Assembly (NCBI GenBank): GCA_029204045.2
Contig: CM055072.1
Location: forward strand, 3,507,014 to 3,571,013
DNA: 64,000 bases
From: Tillandsia leiboldiana
Taxonomy: Eukaryota > Streptophyta > Magnoliopsida > Poales > Bromeliaceae
Reading direction: 5' to 3'
The position numbers and the translations under genes are program-made. Shown here one piece after another: positions 63,653-64,000 of this stretch; the first letter of the stretch is position 1, and the number at the start of each line of letters is the position of its first letter. Under the pieces are notes generated by a model that searched no databases, was not told the DNA's origin, and saw nothing but the letters and a program-made list of their open reading frames with translations.

Positions 63653-64000
63653 TGGCGCGAACCAAGCACTCCAAACCAAAACCCTAACACTCCAATCCAA
63701 TCCAAATTAATCCAAACCAATCCAATCCCAAATCCCTCCCCAATCCGAGCAACCAAAAACGACAATCTCAAATCCACCAACCCCTCGCCCAATCGCACCA
63801 GCAACAACACCACCAACAACAAAAGATCAACCGATCGATCAAGCTGCGGAGGGTTTCCACATTTGGGAATCGAATCAAATCGATCGCTCCCAAATTTCGA
63901 ATCAAACGCGAAATTTAGCGATCGATTTCGACCCCACCATCGATCGAATTTCGCGAATCGATCGATCGATTTAATCGATCTTTATTCCACTCTTTTCATC
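63653..64000 (-). promoter_or_regulatory. 5' leader/promoter-proximal region of the CCCH gene
   Basis: Upstream of the CCCH start codon. On the coding strand the first ~180 bp are rich in GGATTGG/TTTGGTTTGG runs. Beyond 63825 there is a dense group of overlapping GATCGATCGAT palindromes (63826-63840, 63876-63886, 63920-63982). A CT/GA-poor leader and the absence of a clear TATA box leave the transcription start undefined. The window ends here. Confidence 0.4.

Overview
This is a stretch of plant nuclear genome. The evidence is several intron-containing genes of plant-specific families (a DUF3537 membrane protein, a five-finger CCCH zinc-finger gene, COG3 and BSL fragments), plant-type CACTA transposases, and dense MITE, hAT and MULE insertions in AT-rich DNA. 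The very GC-rich first exon of the DUF3537 gene beside AT-rich introns is typical of monocots. I cannot name the species. A 100-base run of N marks an assembly gap.

Layout. 1-7.7 kb: an En/Spm-like (CACTA) element on the minus strand, with a transposase gene (TNP2, DUF4218, DUF4216), a GC-rich minisatellite and a cluster of TGGCGAC subterminal repeats. 8.57-8.67 kb: gap. 8.67-20.36 kb: a second, inverted CACTA copy on the plus strand with decayed-looking TNP2 and TnpA-like genes. It is followed by a chimeric spliced reading frame built from COG3 and BSL phosphatase exons, then a second TGGCGAC array ending in a CACTA-type terminus. 20.4-44.5 kb: no host gene. It holds AT-rich DNA, a 4.5-kb LTR-like repeat interrupted by a hAT element, a MULE-type foldback element, a tandem triplicate element inside a single 9-bp target-site duplication, and a group of MITEs lying in TA microsatellites.

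The two ordinary host genes are convergent. The DUF3537 gene (44578-47318, plus, 3 exons, 439 codons) is intact in sequence. The CCCH zinc-finger gene (63652-50018, minus, 7 exons, 415 codons) is also intact. Its 8.3-kb third intron carries a diverged relative of the 26-30 kb LTR-like repeat, itself split by a 1.2-kb hAT-like element with an 8-bp target-site duplication. Its fifth intron carries a Harbinger-type MITE with a solo-LTR-like insertion inside.

The most notable object is the COG3-BSL chimera. Splicing at all visible canonical sites gives one uninterrupted frame of about 488 codons over ten exons inside a CACTA context, with introns retained, so the fragments were captured as DNA and not through an RNA copy. 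The inverted CACTA duplication beside the gap differs between arms largely by single-base homopolymer changes, and should be treated as a possible assembly artefact until checked.
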